The position numbers were made by a program, and so were the translations under genes. A DNA stretch of 64,000 bases from Gemmatales bacterium (GTDB lineage: Bacteria; Planctomycetota; Planctomycetia; Gemmatales; Gemmataceae): positions 143,697 to 207,696 of the forward strand of contig BPJP01000010.1 of NCBI GenBank assembly GCA_026004675.1, given 5' to 3'. Positions 54,253 to 63,375 of the stretch are shown here, piece after piece. The stretch's first letter is position 1. Each line of letters starts with the position of its first letter. Under the pieces are notes generated by a model. The model saw only the letters and a list, made by a program, of their open reading frames with translations, was not told the DNA's origin and did not search any database.

Positions 54253-54702
54253 TTACCTCCGTTCCGATTCACTAGCCGAAAGCCAGCGCTGAAGTCCGAC
54301 TTCGTCCAGACGTTCTTGTTCGGCTCGGGCCAATTCGCGCGTGTATTCCTGCCACTGTTTTTCCCGCAAGGCAGAAAGGACTTCCACATCGGTTGCCAGC
54401 TTTTTGCGTTCGGCTGCTTTTTCGGCAAGACGGTCGGCTGCCATAGCGACAGCGCGTTCGGACTCGTCTAGTTGTTGCCGAATCAGTTCCACCTGGTCCC
54501 GGAATTGCAACCACGACAAACCCAGACGTCCTTCTGCCATCAGGCGAGACAACTCCGCCAGGTTTTGTTCGAGCTTGCGCTGTTCGGCTCGAGCCGCAAG
54601 AAACGCCGACTGGGCCTTATACTGTTCGACGCTGGCAAGCCATTCCTGGTGGCGTTTCATGCGCAACGCGGGTTGCAGGGAAAACTCGAATGGTTTGGCC
54701 AA
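54253..54702 (-). CDS. fliJ: Flagellar export chaperone FliJ
   Basis: A 149-residue, almost wholly helical protein forming the antiparallel coiled coil of FliJ, which sits in the FliI ring and contacts FlhA. It has the expected N-terminal EFSLQPALRMKRHQE and many Glu/Arg/Gln heptads. Start is TTG 54702, supported by AGAGGTGA. Position directly after fliI is the usual one. Confidence 0.88.
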   Translation of the reverse strand: MAKPFEFSLQPALRMKRHQEWLASVEQYKAQSAFLAARAEQRKLEQNLAELSRLMAEGRLGLSWLQFRDQVELIRQQLDESERAVAMAADRLAEKAAERKKLATDVEVLSALREKQWQEYTRELARAEQERLDEVGLQRWLSASESERR

Positions 54703-54736
54703 GGCGATTCACCTCTTTGTTTGTTTCCAAAATAAT

Positions 54737-56077
54737 CTATGACGACCATTTCGCCGTGATCTGCTCCATGCGTGCGCGTGTTTCGGCGAACGGAGTCCGT
54801 TCGTTGATATCTTGTCGCAGAAAGGCTTGGACTTCAGGATGCAATTCGATGGCGCGGTCCACGGAAGGGCTGGTTCCTCTGACATAGGCGCCGATGCGAA
54901 TGAGGTCTTCGACTTCGGCGTAGGTCGCGAGAATCTCGCGCATTTTGCGTGCCGCCTTGCGGTGCCTTTCATCCATGATGTCATTAGCGACTCTGCTGAT
55001 ACTGCTGCCGATATGGATCGCCGGGTATTGTCCTCTCTCCGCCAGCCGTCGGTCGAGCACGAGATGGCCGTCGACAAGCGAGCGCACGGCGTCGGAGATC
55101 GGCTCGTCCAGATCGCCACCGTCGACGAGCACGGTGAGGATGCCCGTCATGGTGCCACGGTCGTCGTTTCCCATCCGTTCGACGGTATTGGCCAACAATT
55201 GAAAAACAGACGGAGTATAGCCGCGAGCACTTGGTGGTTCTCCCAGCGCCAAGCCCAATTCGCGCTGTGCCATCGCCAATCGGGTGAGGCTGTCCACCAT
55301 TAACAGCACGTTTTGCCTTTGGGCGCGGAAGAATTCGGCGATGGTCAGCGAGGTGTGGACAGCGCGAATGCGCATGAGCGGAGTCTGATCGGCGGTGGCA
55401 ACGACGAGTACCGACTTTTTCAGCCCTTCCTCTCCCAGGCAATCTTCGATGAAGGGTCGGACTTCGCGGCCTCGTTCGCCGATCAAAGCGATCACGTTGA
55501 CGTCTGCGTTGCTGCCTTTGGCGATTTCCCCCAGCAGGGTGCTTTTGCCGACGCCGCTGCCAGCAAAGATGCCGACGCGCTGCCCCAACCCCAGGGTCAA
55601 CAGGCTGTCAATGGCGCGTTGCCCCGTATGAAACGGCTTTTGGATGCGGGCTCGGGCAAGGGCGGGGGGCGAGGAAGGCGACGAACAAACATACTGGCAG
55701 CCGACGATCTCGCCACGGTCGTCGATCGGTCGGCCGATGCCGTCGAGGATACGGCCTCGCAAGCCGTCGCCGACCGGCACGCGGACCGCGACTTTCGATG
55801 GCACGACCATCATGCCCGGTCGCAGGAATTCGCCGTGCTCGTATGCCACCAATTGTGCGTTCCCTTCATTGAAGCCGATGACCTCCGCAGCGACAGAGCG
55901 ACCGTCCGGCGCAATGATCCGGCAGGCATCGCCGATGGCAGCCGACAATTTGCAGCTCAACAAGATCCCTTTGGCACTGCGCAATTCACCTGTGGCAACA
56001 AAAGGATCGTGCGCGGCGATTCGGGCCTTCAGCTTGTTTACGTCCAAGCGCAACGGATATCGATTCTCGCTGGCCAT
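54737..56077 (-). CDS. fliI: Flagellum-specific ATPase FliI
   Basis: A 446-residue F1-beta-like ATPase that energises flagellar export. Walker A is AGSGVGKST (172-180), Walker B lies in NVLLMVDSLTRLAMAQRELG, and GEPPSARGYTPSVF is the family signature. The N-terminal barrel (about 10-100) and the C-terminal helices (SPSVDRAIELHPEVQAFL) are complete. It starts 12 bases after fliH and forms the FliH2-FliI complex with its product. Confidence 0.96.
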   Translation of the reverse strand: MASENRYPLRLDVNKLKARIAAHDPFVATGELRSAKGILLSCKLSAAIGDACRIIAPDGRSVAAEVIGFNEGNAQLVAYEHGEFLRPGMMVVPSKVAVRVPVGDGLRGRILDGIGRPIDDRGEIVGCQYVCSSPSSPPALARARIQKPFHTGQRAIDSLLTLGLGQRVGIFAGSGVGKSTLLGEIAKGSNADVNVIALIGERGREVRPFIEDCLGEEGLKKSVLVVATADQTPLMRIRAVHTSLTIAEFFRAQRQNVLLMVDSLTRLAMAQRELGLALGEPPSARGYTPSVFQLLANTVERMGNDDRGTMTGILTVLVDGGDLDEPISDAVRSLVDGHLVLDRRLAERGQYPAIHIGSSISRVANDIMDERHRKAARKMREILATYAEVEDLIRIGAYVRGTSPSVDRAIELHPEVQAFLRQDINERTPFAETRARMEQITAKWSS

Positions 56078-56089
56078 GGGGCGATCCGA

Positions 56090-56725
56090 TCATGCAATTT
56101 GACGGCGATCCGGAAATGGACGAAGCATACTGGAGTTTTGCCGCCGTTCCGTGACGGCATCGCCGATCCCCTCCAGAAGGTTCGAGCGCATCTCAGCCAG
56201 TCGGTTTTGCAGTTGCGACAAGAGCGCGCTGTCCCCCGTTTGAGCACGGAGATCGCCCCGCGCGAGGTTCGGGTCGGCAAACAATTGCAGACCCGGTCGC
56301 TCTTCGAGCAAGCGTTCGGCTCCGTTCCTTTGCAGCAACGCCAAATCTTCAGGATGCAACCAGACCGTAAGAGCCGGTTCGGAACCGAACCGCGCAATGG
56401 CTTGCCTTACCAACTCCTCGACCCCCAATTCACCCGCGTCCAGGCTTCGCTGCACCAACTCGCTGGCGATCGCGACCGCCAATTCGACCGTAGCCAACTG
56501 CATTTCTGCCAGGCGTTGTTGCTGTTGGTGCTGTAAGCGCGACGCCAGGTCCGCCAGGTTCTCCAATAGTTGCGCTGCCGCCAGCGCTCCTTCATCGACC
56601 GCTGGCTCGACGGCCATCTCCGCGGACGACGCGGCAGGCTCCGCTACGATTTGCTGGCCGCACGTATCAGACCGGACAACTTCCCGCAGGAAGGCGTGCA
56701 AGGGAATTGCAATCTGGTGAATCAC
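56090..56725 (-). CDS. fliH: Flagellar assembly protein FliH
   Basis: A 211-residue FliH, regulator of FliI. The central helix (about 55-120) and the C-terminal FliH/V-ATPase E-like domain (about 110-205) are visible, e.g. VELAVAIASELVQRSLD, then WLHPEDLALLQRNG, and a typical DPNLARGDLRAQT stretch. Start is GTG 56725 with GAGGGAG upstream. It opens the fliH-fliI-fliJ trio after a 194-base gap from fliG. Confidence 0.88.
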   Translation of the reverse strand: MIHQIAIPLHAFLREVVRSDTCGQQIVAEPAASSAEMAVEPAVDEGALAAAQLLENLADLASRLQHQQQQRLAEMQLATVELAVAIASELVQRSLDAGELGVEELVRQAIARFGSEPALTVWLHPEDLALLQRNGAERLLEERPGLQLFADPNLARGDLRAQTGDSALLSQLQNRLAEMRSNLLEGIGDAVTERRQNSSMLRPFPDRRQIA

Positions 56726-56785
56726 TGGCTCCCTCTCTTTCCCTTTTCTTTCCGCGTCGTCGGGATTTCGCTCCTCTTTTCGCTT

Positions 56786-56797
56786 AGGAATCGATTC
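56786..56797. promoter_or_regulatory. Perfect 12-base palindrome in the fliG-fliH gap
   Basis: GGAATCGATTCC is a perfect palindrome in the 194-base gap between fliG and fliH, 61 bases before the fliH start. It is flanked by TA and CTA that nearly extend it. It may be a protein-binding site for an internal promoter, or chance; no other copy was noticed in the window. Confidence 0.2.
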
Positions 56798-56919
56798 CCT
56801 ATTCGCTGAACCGAGCAGCCTCCAACCCGTTTACACTCAAGACCTTACAGTTGGCTTGCCTCTTTGTCCCCTGTCGATGCTGCATACAGGTGCAACTTGT
56901 GAGCCAAACTACAAGAAAA

Positions 56920-57945
56920 TCATTGCATCACGATTTCCCCGGCCTGATCGAGGCGTTGAATAACGGCCACAATCTCCTTCTCGGCTGCCTCGGTCTGGGC
57001 TTTTGAAACATTCCCCAAAAATTCGATTTCTTCGAACAACGCTTCGCGGGCTCGAGCTGACAGATTGTTCGCTACTCGATCGCGGATGTTTTCCCCGGCC
57101 TCCTTGAGCGCCGTCGCCAGGGTCTTGGTGTCGATTTCGGCCAAAACCTTCTGGATCGAGCGATCATCAAGCGCCTGGATGTCTTCGAACCGATAGAGGA
57201 ACTCTTTGACGGCAGCAGCAGCCTCCGGATCGTTTTCCTCCAAAGCGGCTACCATTTCCATCCGATCGTTCTTGTCAATCATCCGCAACATGTCCGCGAC
57301 TTTCCGGTAACGCGCCTCGTCGGTTTCTTCCACGACATCCGGCTCGACAAGTTGGCTCTTGACGAACAACGCCCGAGCGACTCGTTCCACCAGCGGTTTG
57401 CCCACGGTGAATTTCTTGCCCAAATAAGGGCACAATGCCTTGCGCAAGTTCGCCGGCAAATGTTTCAAAAGTTCACCTGCCGCTTCGACATCCATCTGCT
57501 GCAGAACCAGCACCGCCGTACGCGGATTTTCATCCTTCAAAGCACGCGCCAGTTGTTCCACAGGCAAGGATCGCAACGCTGCCAACGCGTCATCTTCTTC
57601 ATCGAGTTCCGTGACGGTCGTTTGCTTCTTTTTTTTCTTTTTCCCAGTCGATTCCGCACTTTTTTCCTCCGACTCGCTGGCAGGAGGTTGCGGAGCGGCT
57701 GGTGTGGAGGAAGCGGCTGGCGGCGGTGCTGTTTGAGCCTCGATCCTTGCCCGCGACAGAAGCAGCTCGATCTCGTTCAGCACCTCGTCGATTTGCTCCT
57801 CGACTTCCGGCGAATCCTTGAGTTTCGTGATTTCAGCGCGGAGATTCTGCGCCAAGTTCGGCGGCAGATGGCCGAGAACCGATTCCGTGATGTCGGGGCC
57901 AAGGCTCTTCAACAAGAGAGCGGCCTTTTGTGCTCCGGTAATCAT
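56920..57945 (-). CDS. fliG: Flagellar motor switch protein FliG
   Basis: A 341-residue FliG, the rotor protein that binds FliF at its N-terminus and gives torque at its C-terminus. The N domain (1-70) is followed by a long low-complexity insert (about 72-115: Ala/Pro-rich, then a run of lysines and acidic residues). The middle domain has LKDENPRTAVLVLQQMD, where the EHPQ motif is ENPR. The C-terminal charged helix region is AGENIRDRVANNLSARAREAL. The insert between N and M domains is unusual. Confidence 0.94.
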   Translation of the reverse strand: MITGAQKAALLLKSLGPDITESVLGHLPPNLAQNLRAEITKLKDSPEVEEQIDEVLNEIELLLSRARIEAQTAPPPAASSTPAAPQPPASESEEKSAESTGKKKKKKQTTVTELDEEDDALAALRSLPVEQLARALKDENPRTAVLVLQQMDVEAAGELLKHLPANLRKALCPYLGKKFTVGKPLVERVARALFVKSQLVEPDVVEETDEARYRKVADMLRMIDKNDRMEMVAALEENDPEAAAAVKEFLYRFEDIQALDDRSIQKVLAEIDTKTLATALKEAGENIRDRVANNLSARAREALFEEIEFLGNVSKAQTEAAEKEIVAVIQRLDQAGEIVMQ

Positions 57946-58002
57946 GTTTCGGCGTTTTCACTGGTGTTGGCGTCGAGTCAACTACATTGTAGCACGCCTT
58001 CT

Positions 58003-59565
58003 TCACGAAGCTGGCGTCGGCGGCGTGCCTCCCCCAGGTGGCGCTCCAGGCGGCGGACTTCCGCCTGCTTCTGGTGGTTGCACGAGTGCGGAGAGGACTT
58101 GTGCCAAAGCACGCGGGTCTTGCTGAGCAGCAGCAACCAACCGTTCGCGCATCCGTTCGCGTTCGGGGGGCTGAGCCGGCGGTGTCGGCGTCTCGGGTCG
58201 CAATCGCCTGAGCAACATCACTCCCAGAATCAGCGCCGTCAATGCCGCAAGTCCCAATGACACGTTGCGAAGTACCGCCACCGTCCGCTGCCAGAATTGA
58301 ATCCGCTGGTATTCCTCGTCATCCTCGGCCGGCAGCAAAGCCTGCTTCTTGAGCTTGACGTTGCTGACTTTGATCTCATCGCGCGATGTCTTGTACCCCA
58401 CGGCACGCTCAATGATCGCTTGCACATCCGCCAGCGTAAGATTCTCTGCTTCCGACAAGTCCACCATCGCCGCCACCGTCAGCCTTTCGATCTTGCCAAA
58501 ACGGTTCTCGAATTCCTGCGTCACTTTCGACACGGCGTAATCGGTCTCGATGGTTTCTTCCTGCGAACTGCTGCTGCCAGCGAATCCCGGCAGAGCGGAA
58601 ACGCTCGACAGCGACCGACCAGGTACGTTCGACCCCGTGCCAGCTACTCCCTGTGGCGGCGTCGCCTGGTTTTGCGTTTTCACATTGGTGATCTTTTCAG
58701 AAGTCACCGCCCGCTGCTCCGGATTGAACGTCTCTCGCCGCTCCCTGAGCTTCTGGAAATTGATATCGGCGGCCACTTGCACGATCGCTTTGCCTGGTCC
58801 GAGTACCTGGCTCAGCATTTCTTCCGCCTTGGCCGACAAGTAGCTTTCCAGTCCGCGTTGAAAATCCAATTGCGTCTGCATCACTCCGCTTTCCGGCGTT
58901 GGCGGCGCCGACAACACTCGACCATCGGCATCGACCACGGTTACGTTCTCCGGCGCCAGGCCTTCGACCGCTCGCGAGACGAGCGCGACGATCCCGGCCA
59001 CCATGCTGCGATCCAGGGTGGCGCCGGGCTGCAGGCGGACAACGACGCTTGCCGTCGTCGGCTTCCGCTCGCGGATGAAAGGCGATGGCTCCGAACGGGC
59101 GATCAGAACCCGAGCGTATTGCACTGGCTTGAGCTGCATGATGGTCCGGGCCAATTCGGCCTGTAAAGCTCGCACGTAGTTGACGTGCTGCGTAAACGGC
59201 GTCGTTCCAAGCGACGTCTCGTCGAACAATTCGAAACCTTTGCCTGTTTGGCCGGGCAGCCCCTGCGCGGCGAGTTCCACGCGCAATTGCCCCACCAACT
59301 CGGCCGGCACCAGGATTGTCGAACCGTTGTTGGTCACGCGAAATGGCGTGTTGCGCGATTCGAGGTTCGAGGTGATGGCTCCGGCGTCTTCTGGGCTTAA
59401 ACCGGAGAACAGCACTTTATATTCGGGCCGCAGCGACCAATAGCCGACAGCCACCAGTAGCCCGACGACGAGCAGCGATGTTACGGACAGCGCAACCTTC
59501 CGGGCGAGGCTGAGGCCTTCCCAGAATTGTTGAAACTGCCGGATCACTCGCTGGAAGAATTCCAT
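58003..59565 (-). CDS. fliF: Flagellar MS-ring protein FliF
   Basis: A 520-residue FliF with two membrane helices (about 25-47 and 430-452) around ring-building motifs (about 50-220, beginning EYKVLFSGLSPEDAGAI) and a beta-collar region. The cytoplasmic C-terminal tail, which binds FliG, is Pro/Gly-rich. The hypervariable loop GTGSNVPGRSLSSVSALPG lies at about 310-335. It follows fliE after 173 bases and precedes fliG. Confidence 0.95.
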   Translation of the reverse strand: MEFFQRVIRQFQQFWEGLSLARKVALSVTSLLVVGLLVAVGYWSLRPEYKVLFSGLSPEDAGAITSNLESRNTPFRVTNNGSTILVPAELVGQLRVELAAQGLPGQTGKGFELFDETSLGTTPFTQHVNYVRALQAELARTIMQLKPVQYARVLIARSEPSPFIRERKPTTASVVVRLQPGATLDRSMVAGIVALVSRAVEGLAPENVTVVDADGRVLSAPPTPESGVMQTQLDFQRGLESYLSAKAEEMLSQVLGPGKAIVQVAADINFQKLRERRETFNPEQRAVTSEKITNVKTQNQATPPQGVAGTGSNVPGRSLSSVSALPGFAGSSSSQEETIETDYAVSKVTQEFENRFGKIERLTVAAMVDLSEAENLTLADVQAIIERAVGYKTSRDEIKVSNVKLKKQALLPAEDDEEYQRIQFWQRTVAVLRNVSLGLAALTALILGVMLLRRLRPETPTPPAQPPERERMRERLVAAAQQDPRALAQVLSALVQPPEAGGSPPPGAPPGGGTPPTPAS

Positions 59566-59738
59566 GATCTGATGGTCGTCGTCCGCTCGAGCCAGTCACA
59601 ACAACGGCGTAAGTCATTGTTTCGTGATATCGAGTCGCCAATCGGCCCGATCCAAGTCGTTCTTCATGAAAAAGAGGCCGCCACTTCCACCGCGGCTGGC
59701 AGCTGTCTCTCCCATTCTTTGCTGCGTCCGCCCCTTTG

Positions 59739-60029
59739 TTAGACCTGCAAGCGAGTGATCTCCTGGTATGCTTCGATAAGCCTGTTGCGAATTTCCAGAA
59801 GCAGGCGGAAACTCAACTCCGCGCGGGCAACAGCCAATGCGACTTCGTGAACGCTGTTCGCCTGGCCGGTGACCAGGCTGCGTACGGCCGCGTCCGCTTG
59901 TGCCTGGTCCGCATTGGCTCCACCGATGAACCGTTCCACAACGGCGCCGAAAGGGCTTTCCGCCAGTTCTTTTGCCAGAGGCGGTGCCGCTTGCGGCAAG
60001 CCTGCTCGCGTTATCCCTGATACTTCCAT
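59739..60029 (-). CDS. fliE: Flagellar hook-basal body protein FliE
   Basis: A 96-residue FliE linking MS ring and rod. The C-terminal helices match the family: NSVHEVALAVARAELSFRLL, then EIRNRLIEAYQEITRLQV. It begins three bases before the flgC stop, separated by two bases, so the genes are translated as a unit. Confidence 0.93.
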   Translation of the reverse strand: MEVSGITRAGLPQAAPPLAKELAESPFGAVVERFIGGANADQAQADAAVRSLVTGQANSVHEVALAVARAELSFRLLLEIRNRLIEAYQEITRLQV

Positions 60030-60031
60030 GA

Positions 60032-60475
60032 TTAGGATCGCAACAATGCCAGCGCTTGTTCGATCTGATCCCGAAACGCCTGCAACACACGCAAGTTCGC
60101 CTCGAAAGCGCGATTGGCCGTAATCAAGTCCACCATCTCCAACGGCAATTGCACGTTAGGAAACAACACAAAACCGTCGGCATCCGCGTCGGGATGCCCC
60201 GGACGAAATACCGGTATCAACGGCGACGGGTCTTGAACGACCCCTTGGACCTGCACGCCTCCCAGTCGCAGTTCAGGACGGTTGCGACCCGGCGTCAACC
60301 GTTCGTCGAGCACCGAGGCGAAAACCACATCTTGCCGACGATAGGGACCTCCCTGAGGCGTACGGGTCGAAAACGCGTTCGCCAGATTGTTGGCGACGAC
60401 TTCCATGCGAAAGCGCTCCGCCGACAATCCGGAGGCGCTGATATTCATGGCCGGCAGCAACTGGCTCAAACTCAT
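60032..60475 (-). CDS. flgC: Flagellar proximal rod protein FlgC
   Basis: A 147-residue FlgC with the N-terminal rod motif NISASGLSAERFRMEVVANN (ANNLAN), a short variable centre, and the C-terminal helix VDLITANRAFEANLRVLQAF. AGAGGTGA precedes ATG 60475. It is the first gene of the flagellar run; the usual upstream partner flgB is not present in the 197 bases before it, where only the promoter and the antiporter's 3' end lie. Confidence 0.95.
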   Translation of the reverse strand: MSLSQLLPAMNISASGLSAERFRMEVVANNLANAFSTRTPQGGPYRRQDVVFASVLDERLTPGRNRPELRLGGVQVQGVVQDPSPLIPVFRPGHPDADADGFVLFPNVQLPLEMVDLITANRAFEANLRVLQAFRDQIEQALALLRS

Positions 60476-60672
60476 CGCTTCACCTCTTCTCGGCTCCCCT
60501 GGGGTGCGATCCTGCCAGTCAGGGAAACTGTAACGCTCTTTACGTTGATATCGACGATTTCCCCAGCGATGTTTAAGTTACTTCTCCTTATAGCCGTTGC
60601 CGTCGAACTTTTTTCTCCAGTTTGCCCGACTGGCAGCCGACGACAACGGCTTCGTTCGCGTGTCGCCGGTGC

Positions 60673-62172
60673 CTAACTGGTCGAGCTGGGTACCGCTTCC
60701 GCCACGCCATTGGCCGCCGCCACCGGTGCGAGTTCCTCGCTGTGTTGTTTTTGTTCTTTTCTCTGCAACGCCCACTTTAACAAGGGAGGCGTCGCCATCG
60801 TCGTGATCAACACCATCACGATCGTCGCCGAGTAGGTGTTGGTGTCGACGACCGGCAAACCATTGACCAGCAATTGCCGACCCTGGTCGGCGAAGATCAG
60901 ACCGACTTCACCGCGGGGGATCATGCCCAAACCGACCGCCGTGGTATTCAGACCGCTTTCACGGACACCAAAGGCGCATGCCTGTTTGCCCAGGATGGCG
61001 GCGATGGTGATGGCGATCGCCAAACCCCAAACAGATGGTTCCGCGAAACTGCGCAAATCGACTTGAATCCCCATTTGCACGAAGAAAATCGGCACGAACA
61101 CGGAGGTCAGTGGCGCCAAGGCTTCCTCCAGTTCGTGATTTTCTTTCTCACCAAGTTCGCGGTAATGGACCTTTTCCAGAATCAAACCGGCTGCGAAGGC
61201 ACCGACGATCGGAGCCAGTCCCACCAGGCTGGCCAGCCAGGAAAAACCGAAACAGACGACAAGGGCGGCGACGACCAGCAGCCCATGTCCTTTGAGATAG
61301 CTGGCCACTTTGAATACGGGTCGCGCCACCAGGCGCGTTCCCAAGAACACCGCTCCCGCCAGGAAACCGAAGGCCAATACGATGATCTTCAGCAACCCCA
61401 TTACGTCCAGGTTGGCTATTCCCTGTTGGATGATGCCAGCGACGATCGCCAGAACGAGCAATCCCAAAACGTCGTCGATGACGGCGGCACCGAGAATGAT
61501 CTGTGCTTCGCGACGCTGACTCTGTCCCAAATCCTTGAGCACCCGTGCGGTGATCCCGACGCTCGTCGCACACAAGGTCGCCCCGATGAAAACATGAACC
61601 TGCCAGCCGGCATCCGGAATGATGAGCGAACTGACCAGCCACCCGAGACCAAAAGGCGTGATCACCCCGAGGACGGCGACCAGCAAAGAAGACATGCCTA
61701 CCGACATCATATCCGCTACCGTCGATTCGAGACCGACCTCGAACAAAAGCAAAACGACGCCGATTCCTGCCAGCATTTTCAAAATGGCGCCGGGACTGTA
61801 AGGATCGCTGCTCAACGAATCGGTGGGTGCGTGGAGAAACTCGAGAATCGGCGAACCTGTAAGCAGCATGAAGTTTCCCAAGAGAATGCCGACGCTCAAT
61901 TCTCCGAGCACGGCCGGCATCTGCAATCGTTCGAACAGGTCGCCGGCTAGTTTCGCCAACAACAACACGAGTGCGATCGCCAGCAGAATCTTGGCAATCG
62001 GATCGACGTGCCCGGCGCTATGCTGTTCACCGGCAGCGTGTTCGGCAGCGGCGGCAGGAGCCGCCCATGCCGTCGTGTACTGAAAAACCAGGCTAACTCC
62101 GATAAGAAGAAGCCACAGCCAGACTCGCGGCAACTTCCTGGTTCTACGTGGTGCTTTGGAAAAACGACTCAC
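60673..62172 (-). CDS. CPA2-type cation:proton antiporter
   Basis: A 499-residue Na+(K+)/H+ antiporter of the CPA2/KefB family. A first hydrophobic stretch (about 17-37) may be a signal peptide or extra helix, followed by a His/Ala-rich loop and twelve or so helices. The ion-binding motif is LGAAVIDDVLGLLVLAI (DD), and IPRGEVGLIFADQG lies near the C-terminus. It has no RCK/TrkA-N domain, so it may not be regulated by nucleotides. GTG 62172 is chosen, as AAAGGAGA precedes it; a TTG farther upstream (62247) is less likely. Confidence 0.9.
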   Translation of the reverse strand: MSRFSKAPRRTRKLPRVWLWLLLIGVSLVFQYTTAWAAPAAAAEHAAGEQHSAGHVDPIAKILLAIALVLLLAKLAGDLFERLQMPAVLGELSVGILLGNFMLLTGSPILEFLHAPTDSLSSDPYSPGAILKMLAGIGVVLLLFEVGLESTVADMMSVGMSSLLVAVLGVITPFGLGWLVSSLIIPDAGWQVHVFIGATLCATSVGITARVLKDLGQSQRREAQIILGAAVIDDVLGLLVLAIVAGIIQQGIANLDVMGLLKIIVLAFGFLAGAVFLGTRLVARPVFKVASYLKGHGLLVVAALVVCFGFSWLASLVGLAPIVGAFAAGLILEKVHYRELGEKENHELEEALAPLTSVFVPIFFVQMGIQVDLRSFAEPSVWGLAIAITIAAILGKQACAFGVRESGLNTTAVGLGMIPRGEVGLIFADQGRQLLVNGLPVVDTNTYSATIVMVLITTMATPPLLKWALQRKEQKQHSEELAPVAAANGVAEAVPSSTS

Positions 62173-62449
62173 AGCAAGTCTCCTTTCGTATTGGGCCTTT
62201 GTGCGGCGGGCACGGGAACGAACCCCGCACCGTGGTGTGCCAGGCAACTCGAAATCTTATCGAATGAGACAGGCTGGTTTTGCGACAAGTAGTCGCCATA
62301 TCGGCAGTTCTCCGCCAAAGACGATGGCTGTGCCGGATTTTTTCAGTCAGGTCAAGAAACCAGGCAAGAGTCACCGCGCCTGCTCGATAACAACTGCACA
62401 AGACGACAACCAAGTGAAACCAAAGACCTCATGAAAAAGGAGACCCATC

Positions 62450-63278
62450 ATGCCACTGTCAGTCGTCAACAACGTTGCCGCCCTGAACGCTCAGCACAGC
62501 ATGTCGCGGACCAACAACATGCTGAACCGTTCGCTCGAACGGTTGTCGACCGGTCTGAAGATCAACCGTGCCGGTGACGGTCCTGCCGGTCTGGTGATCT
62601 CCGAATACCAGCGGGCCAACATTTCCAGCCTGCAGGCAGCCATCTCGAACACCGATAAGGCCATTGCCATGGTGCAGACCGGCGAAGCCGCCATGAACGA
62701 AATCAGCCGAATTCTCGTCAAGATGAAAGCTCTGGCGGAAGACTCGGCCAACGAAGGCGTCAACGACGCACAATCGCTCGCTGCCAACGATGCCGAATTC
62801 CAGGAACTGAAACAGTCCATCGACGATATCGCCGCACGAACCAGATTCGGTCAGACGGCGCTGCTCGACGGCACGGTCGGGACGGCGGGTGTCGTCAACT
62901 TCCAGGTCGGCATCAATGCCGGCGATACCTACGCCGCCACCTTCACCGACCTGACTGGTTTGACTGCTGGCATCGGTGACGTTTCCACGTCGGCCAACGC
63001 CAGTACTGCACTGACTCAGCTCGATACCCGCCATCCAGACCGTTTCGACCGCACGCGGCACGCTCGGTTCCAATCAGAATTACCTGGAATCCGCCGCCAA
63101 CAACTTGCGAACAGCTTTGGAAAACGCTGTGGCGACCGAATCGGTCATCCGCGACACCGACTTCGCGGCCGAAACCGCCAACCTCTTCAAGAACCAGGCC
63201 CTGCTCCAGGCCGGTGCTTCGGTCATGTCGCAGTCGCTGCAAGCTCCGGGTCTCTTGACTCAGCTTTTGCGAGGGTAA
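62450..63278 (+). pseudogene. fliC: Flagellin gene interrupted by a one-base frameshift
   Basis: The N-terminal D0/D1 region is intact (residues 1-193: LSVVNNVAALNAQHSM, then LERLSTGLKINRAGDGPAG). After DTS-type residues near 63028 the frame shifts by +1: GAT ACC CGCC at 63023-63032 has one C too many. Reading GAT ACC GCC ATC restores a perfect flagellin C-terminus in the other frame (SNQNYLESAANNLRTALENA, then NLFKNQALLQAGASVMSQSL), ending at TAA 63276. The repaired protein would be 275 residues. A strong AAGGAG lies before ATG 62450. The cause may be a real mutation, a sequencing error or a programmed shift. Confidence 0.85.
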
Positions 63279-63375
63279 TCTTCTTCTGGTTCGCTCGGCG
63301 GGACCCGCCGCTCGCCGGGCGAACCTTCCTGGGTTCTGACTCGACTCCTGGACAGCGCGAAGGTGGAGAAGAACG

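Noticed and set aside
62381..62390. Sigma-28-like -10 (GCTCGATAA) upstream of flagellin
   Set aside because: The -10 resembles GCCGATAA, but no TAAA-type -35 lies at the usual 15-base spacing, so I did not list it as a promoter.
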